Origin: Alteromonas ponticola
Lineage (GTDB): Bacteria > Pseudomonadota > Gammaproteobacteria > Enterobacterales > Alteromonadaceae
Assembly (NCBI RefSeq): GCF_012911815.1
Contig: NZ_JAATNW010000003.1
Location: 186,001 to 250,000, forward strand
Length of the DNA stretch: 64,000 nt
Direction: 5' to 3'
Under the pieces are notes generated by a model. That model had not been told where the DNA came from. It saw nothing but the letters and a program-made list of their open reading frames with translations, and ran no database searches. Each line of letters starts with the position of its first letter. Position 1 is the first letter of the stretch. The position numbers and the translations under genes were made by a program. Shown piece by piece: positions 8,230 through 17,359 of the stretch.

Positions 8230-8256
8230 ATATCGTCTTTTTTCGCAAAAGCTTTA
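8230..8256 (-). promoter_or_regulatory. sigma-28 (FliA) promoter of motY
   Basis: On the minus strand TAAAGCTT (8256-8249), then an 11-base spacer, then GACGATAT (8237-8230). The enterobacterial sigma-28 consensus is TAAAGTTT-N11-GCCGATAA: 7 of 8 and 6 of 8 matches with exact spacing. The predicted leader to the motY ATG is about 30 bases. Confidence 0.7.
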
Positions 8257-8430
8257 GCTAATACTCATCCGTGATGAAAGGAGCTCACGAAAAATGCAAG
8301 CTGCCCGGCTGGATACTCATGCGCATAACTGCGATAATCGGCGAATATCCCCTCTTAACTTCAAAACTACAGACTTAAACCAGAGCATAAATTAAACCAG
8401 TTTTGCGTTTATTAAGGAGCCAGTGACTAA

Positions 8431-9081
8431 ATGAGTGTTAAGCGCACGCCCTTGAACCAGCGTTTCAGAGGATATTTTCCAGTGGTAATCGATGTTGAAA
8501 CAGCGGGTTTCAATGCCACGACTGATGCCCTGCTGGAAATTGCCGCCGTGACATTGAAGATGGATGAGGACGGTATCCTGGCTCCGGACAAAACGATTCA
8601 TTTTCATGTGGATCCCTTCGAAGGTGCAAATTTAGAGCCTGCTGCATTGGAGTTCAACGGTATTGATCCGTCCAACCCATTACGGGGTGCGGTCTCTGAA
8701 ACTGACGCCATGAAAGGGGTGTGTAAAGGTGTTCGCAAGTTACAGAAGGCTGCGGAATGCCAACGTTCCATCATTGTCGCCCATAATGCCAGTTTTGATC
8801 AAAGCTTTGTCAATGCAGCAATTGAACGCAGCGCCATCAAACGTACGCCGTTCCACCCGTTTGTTTCGTTTGACACCACTTCATTAGCAGGATTGGCGTT
8901 GGGGCAGACGGTGCTAGTGAAAGCCTGCAGGGCAGCAAATATCAGTTTTGATGCCAGTGAAGCGCACAGCGCGTTGTATGACGCTGAAAAAACCGCTGAG
9001 CTATTTTGTTTTATGGTAAATCGATATCAGGCGCTTGGCGGCTGGCCTTTGCCTCAGGAAGCTGATGAAGAGGAAAAATAA
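8431..9081 (+). CDS. rnt: ribonuclease T
   Basis: 216 residues, a DEDD-family 3'-5' exoribonuclease that trims the 3' ends of tRNA and other stable RNAs. All exonuclease motifs are visible: D21-V-E23 in VVIDVETAG (ExoI), [14 protein letters not shown] (ExoII) and [13 protein letters not shown] (ExoIII, with the catalytic His and Asp). [13 protein letters not shown] and the basic patches are typical of RNase T. Length matches the family (about 215). AAGGAG lies 12 bases before the ATG. It is divergent from motY and followed by a stem-loop. Confidence 0.93.
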   Translation: MSVKRTPLNQRFRGYFPVVIDVETAGFNATTDALLEIAAVTLKMDEDGILAPDKTIHFHVDPFEGANLEPAALEFNGIDPSNPLRGAVSETDAMKGVCKGVRKLQKAAECQRSIIVAHNASFDQSFVNAAIERSAIKRTPFHPFVSFDTTSLAGLALGQTVLVKACRAANISFDASEAHSALYDAEKTAELFCFMVNRYQALGGWPLPQEADEEEK

Positions 9082-9097
9082 TTCAGGGGTAGAAACA

Positions 9098-9125
9098 TTA
9101 TCCTGAGCCCGATGGCTCAGGATAA
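9098..9125. terminator. hairpin between rnt and the peroxiredoxin gene
   Basis: TTATCCTGAGCC (9098-9109) and GGCTCAGGATAA (9114-9125) are perfect 12-base arms around CGAT, between convergent genes. T-runs are weak on both sides; it probably serves both genes. Confidence 0.7.
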
Positions 9126-9141
9126 AAACCGTTAGCTCAAT

Positions 9142-9747
9142 TTATAACTTGTCAGCTTCTTCAGACAAGAACTTGGCTACACCTTCTGCGTTCGCGCTCA
9201 TACCGGCTTTACCTTCCTGCCAGCCTGCTGGACACACTTCACCATGTTCTTCATGAAAGTTTAACGCATCAACCATGCGCAGCATTTCATCAATGTTACG
9301 ACCCAGTGGCAGATCATTCACCACTTGATGACGCACCATACCGTCTGCATCAATTAGGAATGAACCACGGAATGCTACACCAGCTTCAGGATGCTCAACA
9401 TCATATGCCTGACATACTTCATGTTTGACATCAGCAACCATGGTATATTTCACTTCACCAATCCCGCCTTGGTTAATCGGTGTTTTTCTCCACGCATTGT
9501 GAGTAAACTGAGAATCGATAGACACGCCAATAACTTCACAACCACGTTTCGTGAACTCTTCATAACGTTTGTCAAAAGCAATAAGCTCTGATGGGCAAAC
9601 AAACGTAAAATCTAAAGGATAAAAGAAGACTACAGCTTTCTTACCTTTGATCGCTTCGCTTAACGTAAACGAATCAACGATCTCGCCATTACCTAAAACT
9701 GCTGCTGCTGTGAAATCAGGGGCTGGACGCCCGACTAGTACGCTCAT
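9142..9747 (-). CDS. typical 2-Cys peroxiredoxin (AhpC/TSA family)
   Basis: 201 residues, cytosolic thiol peroxidase that reduces H2O2 and alkyl hydroperoxides. The peroxidatic Cys is C51 in FTFVCPSE and the resolving Cys is C172 in EVCPAGW. GGIG (about 94-97) marks the typical 2-Cys class, whose activity is sensitive to over-oxidation. Length (201) is nearer to the tryparedoxin/thioredoxin-linked Prx1 type than to AhpC of enterobacteria (187), and no ahpF is adjacent, so thioredoxin is the probable reductant. It is transcribed as a single gene with a long leader region shared with the end of the kinase gene. Confidence 0.9.
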   Translation of the reverse strand: MSVLVGRPAPDFTAAAVLGNGEIVDSFTLSEAIKGKKAVVFFYPLDFTFVCPSELIAFDKRYEEFTKRGCEVIGVSIDSQFTHNAWRKTPINQGGIGEVKYTMVADVKHEVCQAYDVEHPEAGVAFRGSFLIDADGMVRHQVVNDLPLGRNIDEMLRMVDALNFHEEHGEVCPAGWQEGKAGMSANAEGVAKFLSEEADKL

Positions 9748-9850
9748 AATTCACTCCATATAACTGTAATTGATTTGCTCAGAGTTGTTCACGAAACCGA
9801 GTATTGCTTAATAACCGGTCAACGATTCCGCCATCAGAATCAGATCCGTT

Positions 9851-9884
9851 TGCTTAACTTTTCTCGACCCCGAAAGGTTAAGCA
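9851..9884 (-). terminator. long hairpin downstream of the hybrid kinase gene
   Basis: TGCTTAACTTTTC (9851-9863) pairs with GAAAGGTTAAGCA (9872-9884), 13 bp with one wobble and an eight-base loop. In the kinase-gene direction there is no clear T-run, while on the plus strand TTTATTATT follows, so its direction of action is not certain. Confidence 0.5.
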
Positions 9885-9929
9885 TTTATTATTGGTGCAG
9901 ATTTCAAAATAACAACCGTAAATAAAAAT

Positions 9930-12086
9930 TTAGCTATCCGGTTGCTCATTTTTTCGTTTAGTGTACTTTTCCAGCGTCGAAAGCAATGTTGCTTTATCTA
10001 TTGGTTTTGTTACGAAATCGTCCATGCCGGCATCAATACACTTCTTTTGTTCTTCTTCAAACACATTCGCCGACAGGGCTATAATCGGCGTGGTGATTTT
10101 CAGCTCGTTACGCAATTTGTAAGTGGCAGTGACGCCATCCATAACCGGCATATTCATATCCATCAGGATGGCATCAAACGTCTCCATCAAACACACGTTC
10201 ACCGCGATTTCACCATTGTAAACCACACTCACCTGATAACCGGCATCCTGAAGTATTGCTTTAGCAACTTCAGCATTCAATTCATTGTCTTCAACGACCA
10301 GAATGGAGGGTACACTGTGGGCAGAGGGTTGACGGTTTTTCTCCCATCGCTCATGCAATTGCGCAATTTCCATTAAGTCCGCTTCAAGTGTTTGTCGATT
10401 TACCGGCTTTCCATGGGTTCGCCAGATCAATGATTCTACCTGCTCGGAGCACTCCATTTTTTCCAGTGCTGCCGATATCAGAATTACGTAAGGTAGTGTG
10501 CCACGCCTTTGTGCATGCAAGTTCTCCAATAATTCTACACCGTTCATTCCCGGCATCGACAAATCAACAATAAGAATATCAAATTTGGTAGAGGAGCGTA
10601 GAAATTCACTCGCAGAACTAAACAGCTCTTTTCTCAGTCCAACTTCAGCGACAATGTGGGAGAGATATTCACGACTGGACAGCAGGTCATCAACTATAGC
10701 GCATCGCAATGCTCGCTTGACTTTTTCGCTGGCGACGGGGGTTTTAACAATTTCGATTGGCAAAACTGCGACAAATTCACTTCCCTTTCCAACCTTGCTT
10801 GAAACACTGATATCTCCTCCCAGCAGTTCACAAAGTTGTTTGCTGATTGCCAGGCCCAACCCTGTCCCGCCAAACTCACGATGGCTGGATTGGTCCGACT
10901 GGGTGAAGCGTTCAAACACTTTCTTCAATTTTGTGTGTTCTATGCCAATGCCGGTATCCTTAACGGTAAACTGTAAATGATGAGTCTGTTCCTTAATAAA
11001 AATACCGACCTCAAGGGTTACCTCACCATGTCGGGTAAACTTAATCGCATTGCTGAGCAAATTATTTAGAATCTGACCAACGCGAACAGGATCTGAATTG
11101 ATAAAGTCCGGTAGCGCGGTCAATCTGTTATACGTAAACTTGAGCTGCTTGTTGCGCGCGTGTACTTCCTGCACAGCGGCAATATCGTCTATTAACTGAA
11201 GCAGATTGAAGGTCACTTTATCGATGGCAAGCTTACCTGACTCAATCTTTGATAGATCCAGCAAATCATTTATCAATACCAAAAGCTGGTTACCTGCACC
11301 TTTTGCTTTCTGAAGAAAATACGGTGCGCGTTTTGGTTTATCCAGCGCAAGTTCAATCATGCCGAATATCCCATTCATCGGCGTGCGCAGTTCATGGCTC
11401 ATGCTGGCAAGAAATTCGGATTTTGCCTGATTCGCATAATTGGCCATACTTTCGGCTCGTTTGGCTTTAATCAGCGCGAGTTCAAGCTTTTCGATATTGG
11501 CTCGAAGGCTTCTTTCCATTGGCAGAAAAAGAAAAAGCCCTACCATAATCAGCATGATTAACATCACAGCCCATAAGCTCCACTGAACCCTATTTACCCG
11601 TTTTATACGAAGGTCTGCCTCACGTTTAAACTGCTGAACTACCTGGTCTAGCGATGATAGAAGAGGATCAATAAAGCTCAGTTGAAAATAAGCAGGTAGA
11701 GAACCGCAGGTTGGATTCAATGCGTGTGCACGTGCTACATCGATAAATGCAGTCACTCTTTCATCTAGCTTCTCCTCTCCCAAGTACTGGGCTCTAATAG
11801 CGACGGGAACATTTTCCAGCGCCATTAAAAAATGGTGATTTCGGGTGAAGTTTCCCAATGTATTGTCCATCAGCGATGCGACTGATTGCTGGTTATCATC
11901 ACAGTTTGACAGTTTCGCCGCTAATAAACTGATTCTTTGCGACAACATTCTCTGCTGCCCCGCTACATTTATGATGTAGGCGTCTTCTTTTTGCTGACTG
12001 TTAGTAAAATAGGAAATAGCCACAGAAACTGTCGCCAAAAGTGCAAAAAGAATCAGAGTGACCACATATCGAACGCGTATTGACAT
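9930..12086 (-). CDS. hybrid sensor histidine kinase with two receiver domains
   Basis: 718 residues. A membrane helix (about 8-27) is followed by a periplasmic four-helix domain of the PilJ/NarX type (AGQQRMLSQRISLLA), a second membrane helix (about 170-190), a coiled linker, HisKA with H231 in SMSHELRTPMNG, and HATPase with N346, DTGIG (377-381) and GGTGLGL. Receiver 1 (about 461-575) has D508 and K560, and receiver 2 (about 593-710) has D643 and K694, so both look competent. There is no fused HPt domain, so a separate HPt protein is needed for phosphorelay; an orphan HPt gene is at 42272-42832. Neighbours give no clue to the signal. The PilJ-like sensor motif is often linked to nitrate or type IV pilus sensing, but that is not shown here. 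Confidence 0.85.
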   Translation of the reverse strand: MSIRVRYVVTLILFALLATVSVAISYFTNSQQKEDAYIINVAGQQRMLSQRISLLAAKLSNCDDNQQSVASLMDNTLGNFTRNHHFLMALENVPVAIRAQYLGEEKLDERVTAFIDVARAHALNPTCGSLPAYFQLSFIDPLLSSLDQVVQQFKREADLRIKRVNRVQWSLWAVMLIMLIMVGLFLFLPMERSLRANIEKLELALIKAKRAESMANYANQAKSEFLASMSHELRTPMNGIFGMIELALDKPKRAPYFLQKAKGAGNQLLVLINDLLDLSKIESGKLAIDKVTFNLLQLIDDIAAVQEVHARNKQLKFTYNRLTALPDFINSDPVRVGQILNNLLSNAIKFTRHGEVTLEVGIFIKEQTHHLQFTVKDTGIGIEHTKLKKVFERFTQSDQSSHREFGGTGLGLAISKQLCELLGGDISVSSKVGKGSEFVAVLPIEIVKTPVASEKVKRALRCAIVDDLLSSREYLSHIVAEVGLRKELFSSASEFLRSSTKFDILIVDLSMPGMNGVELLENLHAQRRGTLPYVILISAALEKMECSEQVESLIWRTHGKPVNRQTLEADLMEIAQLHERWEKNRQPSAHSVPSILVVEDNELNAEVAKAILQDAGYQVSVVYNGEIAVNVCLMETFDAILMDMNMPVMDGVTATYKLRNELKITTPIIALSANVFEEEQKKCIDAGMDDFVTKPIDKATLLSTLEKYTKRKNEQPDS

Positions 12087-12241
12087 TAAAGCGATAAACC
12101 CTACAAAAAGAAAAATTTCTCCTTAACTCTAGCATCAATTAATAAAACATGAAGCGAATCAAGGATTTTCAGAGGTTTTTTAACAATTAATTGGTTAGCG
12201 TAAAACGTTGCGTCATTTTAGCCCTTGCAGATTTAGTAAAT

Positions 12242-12260
12242 AACAATTATTATCATTAGC
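12242..12260. promoter_or_regulatory. Fur box upstream of bfd
   Basis: The 19 bases match the Fur consensus at 14 of 19 positions, and TGATAAT on the minus strand is a full half-site. It ends 22 bases before the bfd ATG, so Fur-iron repression of bfd is expected, as in other gammaproteobacteria. Confidence 0.75.
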
Positions 12261-12282
12261 AGGTAATAACTGGAATCATTTC

Positions 12283-12477
12283 ATGTACGTGTGTATGTGC
12301 TACGGCATCACGGATAAATCCATCGCATCGGTTGTGAAAAATCAGGGCGTGGGTAACATTCGCGAATTAAGACAGCACCTTGAATTAGGTGATCAGTGTG
12401 GAAAGTGTATTCAAATGGCACAGGAAGTCATTGATTCCACTATCATCGACGACTCATTGTTTAAAGAAGTCTGCTAA
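12283..12477 (+). CDS. bfd: bacterioferritin-associated ferredoxin
   Basis: 64 residues, a [2Fe-2S] protein that delivers electrons to bacterioferritin so that stored iron is released. The four cluster ligands are C4 and C6 (VCMCYGITD) and C39 and C42 (DQCGKCIQ), the standard CxC and CxxC spacing of Bfd. Length is normal. No bfr gene is next to it. A Fur box lies just upstream, which fits expression under iron starvation. It is convergent with the TonB receptor gene, whose stop is only six bases beyond its own, with no terminator between. Confidence 0.93.
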   Translation: MYVCMCYGITDKSIASVVKNQGVGNIRELRQHLELGDQCGKCIQMAQEVIDSTIIDDSLFKEVC

Positions 12478-12483
12478 CTCTTT

Positions 12484-15450
12484 TTATTCTGTCTGGTAAG
12501 TCAATTGCAGATAATAAAATCCACCGCCTATACCATTTGGTGCTGTTGGCGGATATAGCGCTCCCACTGCACCTTTATACGGGTTCACATCCGGACGCGT
12601 ATCAAATACGTTCTTCGCACCAACCGCCGCATGCAAATGCTTATTTATCTGCCAACCCACTTCGACGTCCATCGTTACGATAGAGCCCGCATAAATATCC
12701 ATACCCGCTGACGCATCCAAATGATCTTCGTAAAAGCTACTGTAATAATTAGCACGCCAGGTAACTTCCCACTCCTGCAAGGTTTGTAACAATGTCAGAT
12801 TAGCGCGATGGGCTGGTAAGTTATCCTCTAGCATGCGGATACGCGCTTCAGTCAGGTTAGGTTCGTAAACTATTTGGCCGTTCTCACGTTCGCGTGGATA
12901 CTGATTTACTCGTGCAACTTGGGTATCTGTCCAATTGTAAGCGAAAATCATTTGATTAGTTATTGCATTGAAGTCAAATGCATAATGTACAACCAAATCG
13001 ATTCCTTGTGTTTCAGTGTCAAAATCATTAGTGAAAAATTTTGCACTTTGGTAGCGGTCTGCGTCCGGATACCCTTGCGCGACTAATGCATCAATATCCG
13101 CCTGCGTAAGGGTGATTGCCGATGTGGTACTGATGCGATCATTCAGGCGAATATTGAAATAATCCAGCGTCAGATAAAGTTGTTCGTTATACATCGCGAC
13201 CAGACCAACGCTGGTATTGACAGATTCTTCAGGAGTCAGCGGTGTCGCACCTAGTTGAATTGAAATTGCATCGGTCGGCGGTAACGTTGCCTGGTCTTCC
13301 AGACCATTTGCAGAATAGGCTGTGGTCACATTTATCACATTGCTCTGACCTACGGTGGGTGCTTTAAAGCCGGTACTTGCGGATCCTCTCAACGCCAAAT
13401 AGTCATTCAACTCTAAACGGCTACTGATCTTTCCATCAAAGGTACTGCCAAAATCCGAGAAATTTTCGATACGCGCGGCGATTCCCAACTCCCACGTATC
13501 GGTAATAAAAATTTCTGAGTCGGAATACATCGCCCAATTGTGTCTTGTCCAATGCCCTGATGAAACAGGTTGATATCCAGGGAAGCCATTGGAGCCTACA
13601 CTAAACCCCTGGCTAAAACCCGATGCCGGGTTGTACGCAAAAGGACCGGCTTGCCAGGAGGCTTCATCGCCTGCACGCTGATGATATGACTCTGCGCGCC
13701 ATTCAAACCCAAATGCCACGTTCACCGCTTCGGCTACCGCAGTTTCAATCGACTTGCTGATATCGAGATTTATAGTACGCTCAATTTGACTCACCCCTCC
13801 GGGTCTAAAAGCAGTCGGAGATTCAGGTCCCAGCGAGGGATTGACCGTTTTGTTAAGCGTGTAATCAATACCCGAATAACCCACTCCCGCACTGGCGTCC
13901 CAGAGCCAATGGTCTATTTCACCACTGAACCCAAAAAAGGTTGACGCATCTTTGATAGTGCCTCCAAACTCGGGAGTAAATCCGCCTGGAAACCATTCGT
14001 TAAAGGCAAAACAGTTTCTCCCTACAGCCGTGCTGTTATCAGCAATCAACTTGTAATCTGCCTGCTCCAGTACGTTAGCTTCGGATAGCATAATCTGTGG
14101 ACATTCAATCCCCTTATTAAGGCCATCTAGATCGGCAATAAGCAACGTAGGAGTTTGAGTCAGCGTGGTATCAGAAAAAACTCCGTCACGGGTTTGAGGA
14201 TGACGAAAATAAAAACCGCCTTTAATTTTTCGCTTAGCAGCGTTGCCAAACATATAGGCTTCTACATTATCACTGAGAGAGTGCTTTGCATTAATGGCGG
14301 TTTTAACATCGTATTCAACATCAAGCGCCCCCCAGGTTTGGGCCGGATCATGCACAAACCTGTTACCCTTTTCGAACAACTGCTGCGCATCAGTGCGTTG
14401 TACGCTGCGCGATGTAGCCTGTTGTTGACGGTACTCAGCGGTAAGATTGATAAACCCTTCGTCGTTAAAACGAAACCCTTTGTTCGCTTGAAATTGAATA
14501 GACTGTCCATCGCCCTCATAATACTCACCGGCTTTCACCTTGAAGTAGCCGGCTTGCGCCTCATCTTTCAAAACAAAATTAATTACCCCTGCAATGGCAT
14601 CTGAGCCGTACTGCGCAGCCGCCCCATCCCGCAATACTTCCACTTGCTTCATTGCAGCACCCGGTAAAACTGAAATATCAGGTCCCTGGGCGCCATCCGA
14701 AAGCCCGCCGCCCAGAAAGGTGATCGCCGCCGAACGATGACGACGCTTGCCATTTATTAGTAATAGTGTGTGGTCTGACGCCATTCCGCGAAGATTTGCT
14801 GGCCTGACTAAACTCGTTGCGTCGTTGATAGGCTGATCATTAACATTTAGCGAGGGTACCACAACGCTCAACATGGTAAGGACGTCACCACTTTCCTGCG
14901 CTGCAAATCCTTTTTCACTAACGATATCAAGTGGCACCGATGAATCGGTCACCGAGCGCGGGGTGTTACGTGTACCAACTACTGCAATACGCTCAAGCCC
15001 ATAATGCCCTTCATCTTGCTGAACTGCATCGGGTTGTTCTGAGGTATTTTGTGCCAATTGGACAGGTTTGGTTTTTACGCTAAGCATACCTGATTCATCA
15101 ACGGCGACCGCAAGTTGGGTGCCCTGCAACAAACGTTGCAGCCCTTCGTGCAAGGTAAATTCGCCTTGGAGGGCGTTTGCGTTTACCTTTTCCGCCAGCT
15201 CGTAAGGAAACAGCAAAGTGGTATCAGCCTGCCGGGCAAATTCAGTCAGTGCACTATCCGCTCTCTGCTCTGAGATCGAAAAGTGAAAGGTAGCTTGTGT
15301 TTCAGCGTAACTATTGAGGGAGTTGAACGTTGAGAGGCTGGCGAAGAAAACGATGGATTTATGAAACAGCAACGCGCGGCTTGCACTCTCGTAACAGAAT
15401 TCTCTGCAAGAGTTCAAATAAGTTCGAATGGATGACGGATACCTGCGCAA
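12484..15450 (-). CDS. TonB-dependent receptor with N-terminal signalling (STN) domain
   Basis: 988 residues. After an N-terminal signal region there is an STN domain (about 52-127: FHFSISEQRADSALTEFARQ and GEFTLHEGLQRLLQGTQL), a TonB-box region, a plug (about 155-300: NLRGMASDHTLLLINGKRRH) and a 22-strand barrel ending in an aromatic-type terminal strand. STN domains pass the ligand-bound state to a FecR-type protein, and fecR- and fecI-like genes lie immediately upstream in the same direction, so it should act as transporter and surface sensor. The ligand is unknown; subfamily relatives are often annotated for iron complexes or other large nutrients. The start at TTG 15450 has poor SD support, so the signal-peptide start is uncertain. 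It is closely related to the receptor at 17360-19939. Confidence 0.85.
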   Translation of the reverse strand: MRRYPSSIRTYLNSCREFCYESASRALLFHKSIVFFASLSTFNSLNSYAETQATFHFSISEQRADSALTEFARQADTTLLFPYELAEKVNANALQGEFTLHEGLQRLLQGTQLAVAVDESGMLSVKTKPVQLAQNTSEQPDAVQQDEGHYGLERIAVVGTRNTPRSVTDSSVPLDIVSEKGFAAQESGDVLTMLSVVVPSLNVNDQPINDATSLVRPANLRGMASDHTLLLINGKRRHRSAAITFLGGGLSDGAQGPDISVLPGAAMKQVEVLRDGAAAQYGSDAIAGVINFVLKDEAQAGYFKVKAGEYYEGDGQSIQFQANKGFRFNDEGFINLTAEYRQQQATSRSVQRTDAQQLFEKGNRFVHDPAQTWGALDVEYDVKTAINAKHSLSDNVEAYMFGNAAKRKIKGGFYFRHPQTRDGVFSDTTLTQTPTLLIADLDGLNKGIECPQIMLSEANVLEQADYKLIADNSTAVGRNCFAFNEWFPGGFTPEFGGTIKDASTFFGFSGEIDHWLWDASAGVGYSGIDYTLNKTVNPSLGPESPTAFRPGGVSQIERTINLDISKSIETAVAEAVNVAFGFEWRAESYHQRAGDEASWQAGPFAYNPASGFSQGFSVGSNGFPGYQPVSSGHWTRHNWAMYSDSEIFITDTWELGIAARIENFSDFGSTFDGKISSRLELNDYLALRGSASTGFKAPTVGQSNVINVTTAYSANGLEDQATLPPTDAISIQLGATPLTPEESVNTSVGLVAMYNEQLYLTLDYFNIRLNDRISTTSAITLTQADIDALVAQGYPDADRYQSAKFFTNDFDTETQGIDLVVHYAFDFNAITNQMIFAYNWTDTQVARVNQYPRERENGQIVYEPNLTEARIRMLEDNLPAHRANLTLLQTLQEWEVTWRANYYSSFYEDHLDASAGMDIYAGSIVTMDVEVGWQINKHLHAAVGAKNVFDTRPDVNPYKGAVGALYPPTAPNGIGGGFYYLQLTYQTE

Positions 15451-15578
15451 AACAATCAGTAGTTATTATAATTTTACTCATAATTACACGAAGAGCCTGA
15501 ACACCACAACAACTTAAGCTTTGCAGATTGTGTAAAAATTGAGTAGATCTTTGGGTTCTCAGGCTACTGCACACACAA

Positions 15579-16646
15579 TCAGCCTGCAGTTCTCAGCTCT
15601 ATTACCTTATCCAATTCCTGTGAATGTTCAATTTGAAAGCTATTTTTTAACGCAAACAAAAGACCGTCAATATCCCCAACTTTAAAAAAGCCTGCTACCC
15701 GACGCTCCTTAAGATCTTCGCTCAACAACTTAAATTGAATAGGGGTATATCTGCCTATCTCCTGAAGAACTTTGTAAAGCGGCTCACCTTTAAACACGAT
15801 CATGCCCTGCTGCCAGGCTAAATCTTCGTCAATATCATTCTCAGTCAGGTTGTGCTTTTGCTTCACATCACCCTGTACCATGGCTTTTTCACCGGAAAAC
15901 ATTAACAGCCCCTCGGTGGCCACCGGCTTCTTAGTGATGAGTGATTGCACTCCACTTTGTGAAGCAGAGGCGTCATTCTGTTTAACAAGTACCCTGCCCT
16001 CCGTGACAACCAGCTCAAACGCCTCGTTTTCAACGTACTGCATGTTAAACGCGGTACCTACCGCAGTGACTGAATTTTGCCCCGCATTGACGGAAAACGG
16101 ACGTTGTTTGTCGTGGGCCACAGTAAAATGTGCTTCGCCTTTAATTAAGTCAATTGACCGCTTGCTGTCGGTATAGGTAACAGCAAGCACCGTGTCAGTG
16201 TTTAGATGAATTATTGAGCCATCAGAAAGCGTAATATTTTTCTGTTCACCGATGGCCGTTTCTACTTGTTGCTGATGAACAATGACTGGCTGCGACTGGC
16301 TTTCAATCCAGGACCAATCCATCATCATACCTACTCCCAACATCATCAATGTAAAGCCCGCAGCGATGCTCCAGCGAGCATGTTTGACCAGCTTGTGTAA
16401 CCGGCTTGCCTGTGGAGTCGGGGCCTCTCGTAATGGAAATAAGCCTGATAATTCATTCATCACGCTCATGTCATCCCACAATTGTGCTGTTTGTATCAAC
16501 ACTTTTCGGTGGCTTGACGACAATGCGGTCCAATGTTGCAATTCTTGTTTTTCCACTGATGATAATCCACGATCAATGCGGCTTACCCACTCACATGCTT
16601 GTTGATGAATTTCATCTTTGCTGGAAAATTGACTGATATTGTTCAT
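15579..16646 (-). CDS. FecR-like anti-sigma/signal-transducing membrane protein
   Basis: 355 residues from ATG 16646; a longer frame back to 16709 overlaps the sigma gene and lacks a better start. N-terminal cytoplasmic DUF4880 region (ACEWVSRIDRGLSSVEKQELQHW) binds the sigma factor, one membrane helix lies near residues 90-110, and the periplasmic FecR domain (VETAIGEQKNITLSDGSIIHLNTDT, then RPFSVNAG) follows. The C-terminus (LYKVLQEIGRYTPIQF to the end) is an STN-like domain expected to contact the receptor. By family knowledge it holds the FecI-like sigma factor inactive, or activates it, according to the receptor signal. The gene begins eight bases after the sigma gene ends. Confidence 0.88.
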   Translation of the reverse strand: MNNISQFSSKDEIHQQACEWVSRIDRGLSSVEKQELQHWTALSSSHRKVLIQTAQLWDDMSVMNELSGLFPLREAPTPQASRLHKLVKHARWSIAAGFTLMMLGVGMMMDWSWIESQSQPVIVHQQQVETAIGEQKNITLSDGSIIHLNTDTVLAVTYTDSKRSIDLIKGEAHFTVAHDKQRPFSVNAGQNSVTAVGTAFNMQYVENEAFELVVTEGRVLVKQNDASASQSGVQSLITKKPVATEGLLMFSGEKAMVQGDVKQKHNLTENDIDEDLAWQQGMIVFKGEPLYKVLQEIGRYTPIQFKLLSEDLKERRVAGFFKVGDIDGLLFALKNSFQIEHSQELDKVIELRTAG

Positions 16647-16653
16647 GCCGTTA

Positions 16654-17208
16654 CTACTTGGAATTTTGATTAGTGCTAACAGATGAAGATTTTTCAGCAT
16701 CTTCATCATTCAATGCAGCTAAATATTGACTGCAATAAAGCAATCCTTTGGCTACATGTTTTTCTACCGTGCTTTCACTCAAGCCGACCAACTCGGCAAT
16801 CTCTTTTTGTTTCATGCCATACACTTTTTTAAGCAGAAAGACCCGTTTAACTTCTGGAGACAACGTATCTGTCGCCCGACAAAAATTAATAAAGCGTTCT
16901 TTACTTTCAACATGCTTTTCCAGTGTAAAGCCAACCAACTCATGCGGTAGTGAATCCATATCATCCATGGGTTGATTGTATATATTGGCTGCGCTGGAGA
17001 CGTGATTAAGGGCTAAATTTCTGACCGTCCTGAGCATGTAGGTTCGTGCATAGCGAATTTCCTGCTTCAACTCAGCTTCATAACTTTTAATGAAAGCTTC
17101 TTGCACAATATCTTCAATATCGTCCATGCTGACAATAGAACTAATGGCTCCCATCAGCTTCGAGCGATACTTTATATAGGTGGCCGAAAGAGTCGACTTT
17201 TTAGTCAT
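16654..17208 (-). CDS. FecI-like ECF sigma factor
   Basis: 184 residues, an RNA polymerase sigma factor of the iron-transport ECF group. Region 2 is visible (MDDIEDIVQEAFIKSYE, RYARTYMLRTVRNLALNH), as is region 4 with its helix-turn-helix (LSPEVKRVFLLKKVYGMKQKEIAELVGLSESTVEKHVAKG). It heads the order sigma, anti-sigma, receptor, the classic fecI-fecR-fecA layout, and should drive the receptor gene. It has a 25-residue Ser/Asn-rich tail. No Fur box is evident upstream, so iron control, if any, is indirect. Confidence 0.9.
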   Translation of the reverse strand: MTKKSTLSATYIKYRSKLMGAISSIVSMDDIEDIVQEAFIKSYEAELKQEIRYARTYMLRTVRNLALNHVSSAANIYNQPMDDMDSLPHELVGFTLEKHVESKERFINFCRATDTLSPEVKRVFLLKKVYGMKQKEIAELVGLSESTVEKHVAKGLLYCSQYLAALNDEDAEKSSSVSTNQNSK

Positions 17209-17324
17209 AATATTATTCTTGTTCGTGTATTTTACTTTTTACACTCTTCACTATTCTGCCAGTATTGAAAGCGTAACGCCACGTATCATATGTAATTAAC
17301 ATGCCATCTCACGCTATCTGGAAG

Positions 17325-17349
17325 CTGGAGGAGCGAAACGCTCCTCCAG
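17325..17349. terminator. perfect hairpin between the second receptor gene and fecI
   Basis: CTGGAGGAGCG (17325-17335) and CGCTCCTCCAG (17339-17349) form an 11-bp perfect stem with a three-base loop, ten bases past the receptor stop. Stable but without a T-run; it could allow partial read-through into the sigma gene. Confidence 0.55.
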
Positions 17350-17359
17350 TTAAGCAGGA

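Noticed and set aside
8335..8361. GCCGATTA on the minus strand, a possible second sigma-28 -10 element for motY
   Set aside because: The -35 region at the right distance is AAGT rather than TAAA, whereas the site at 8230-8256 matches both elements with a short leader.
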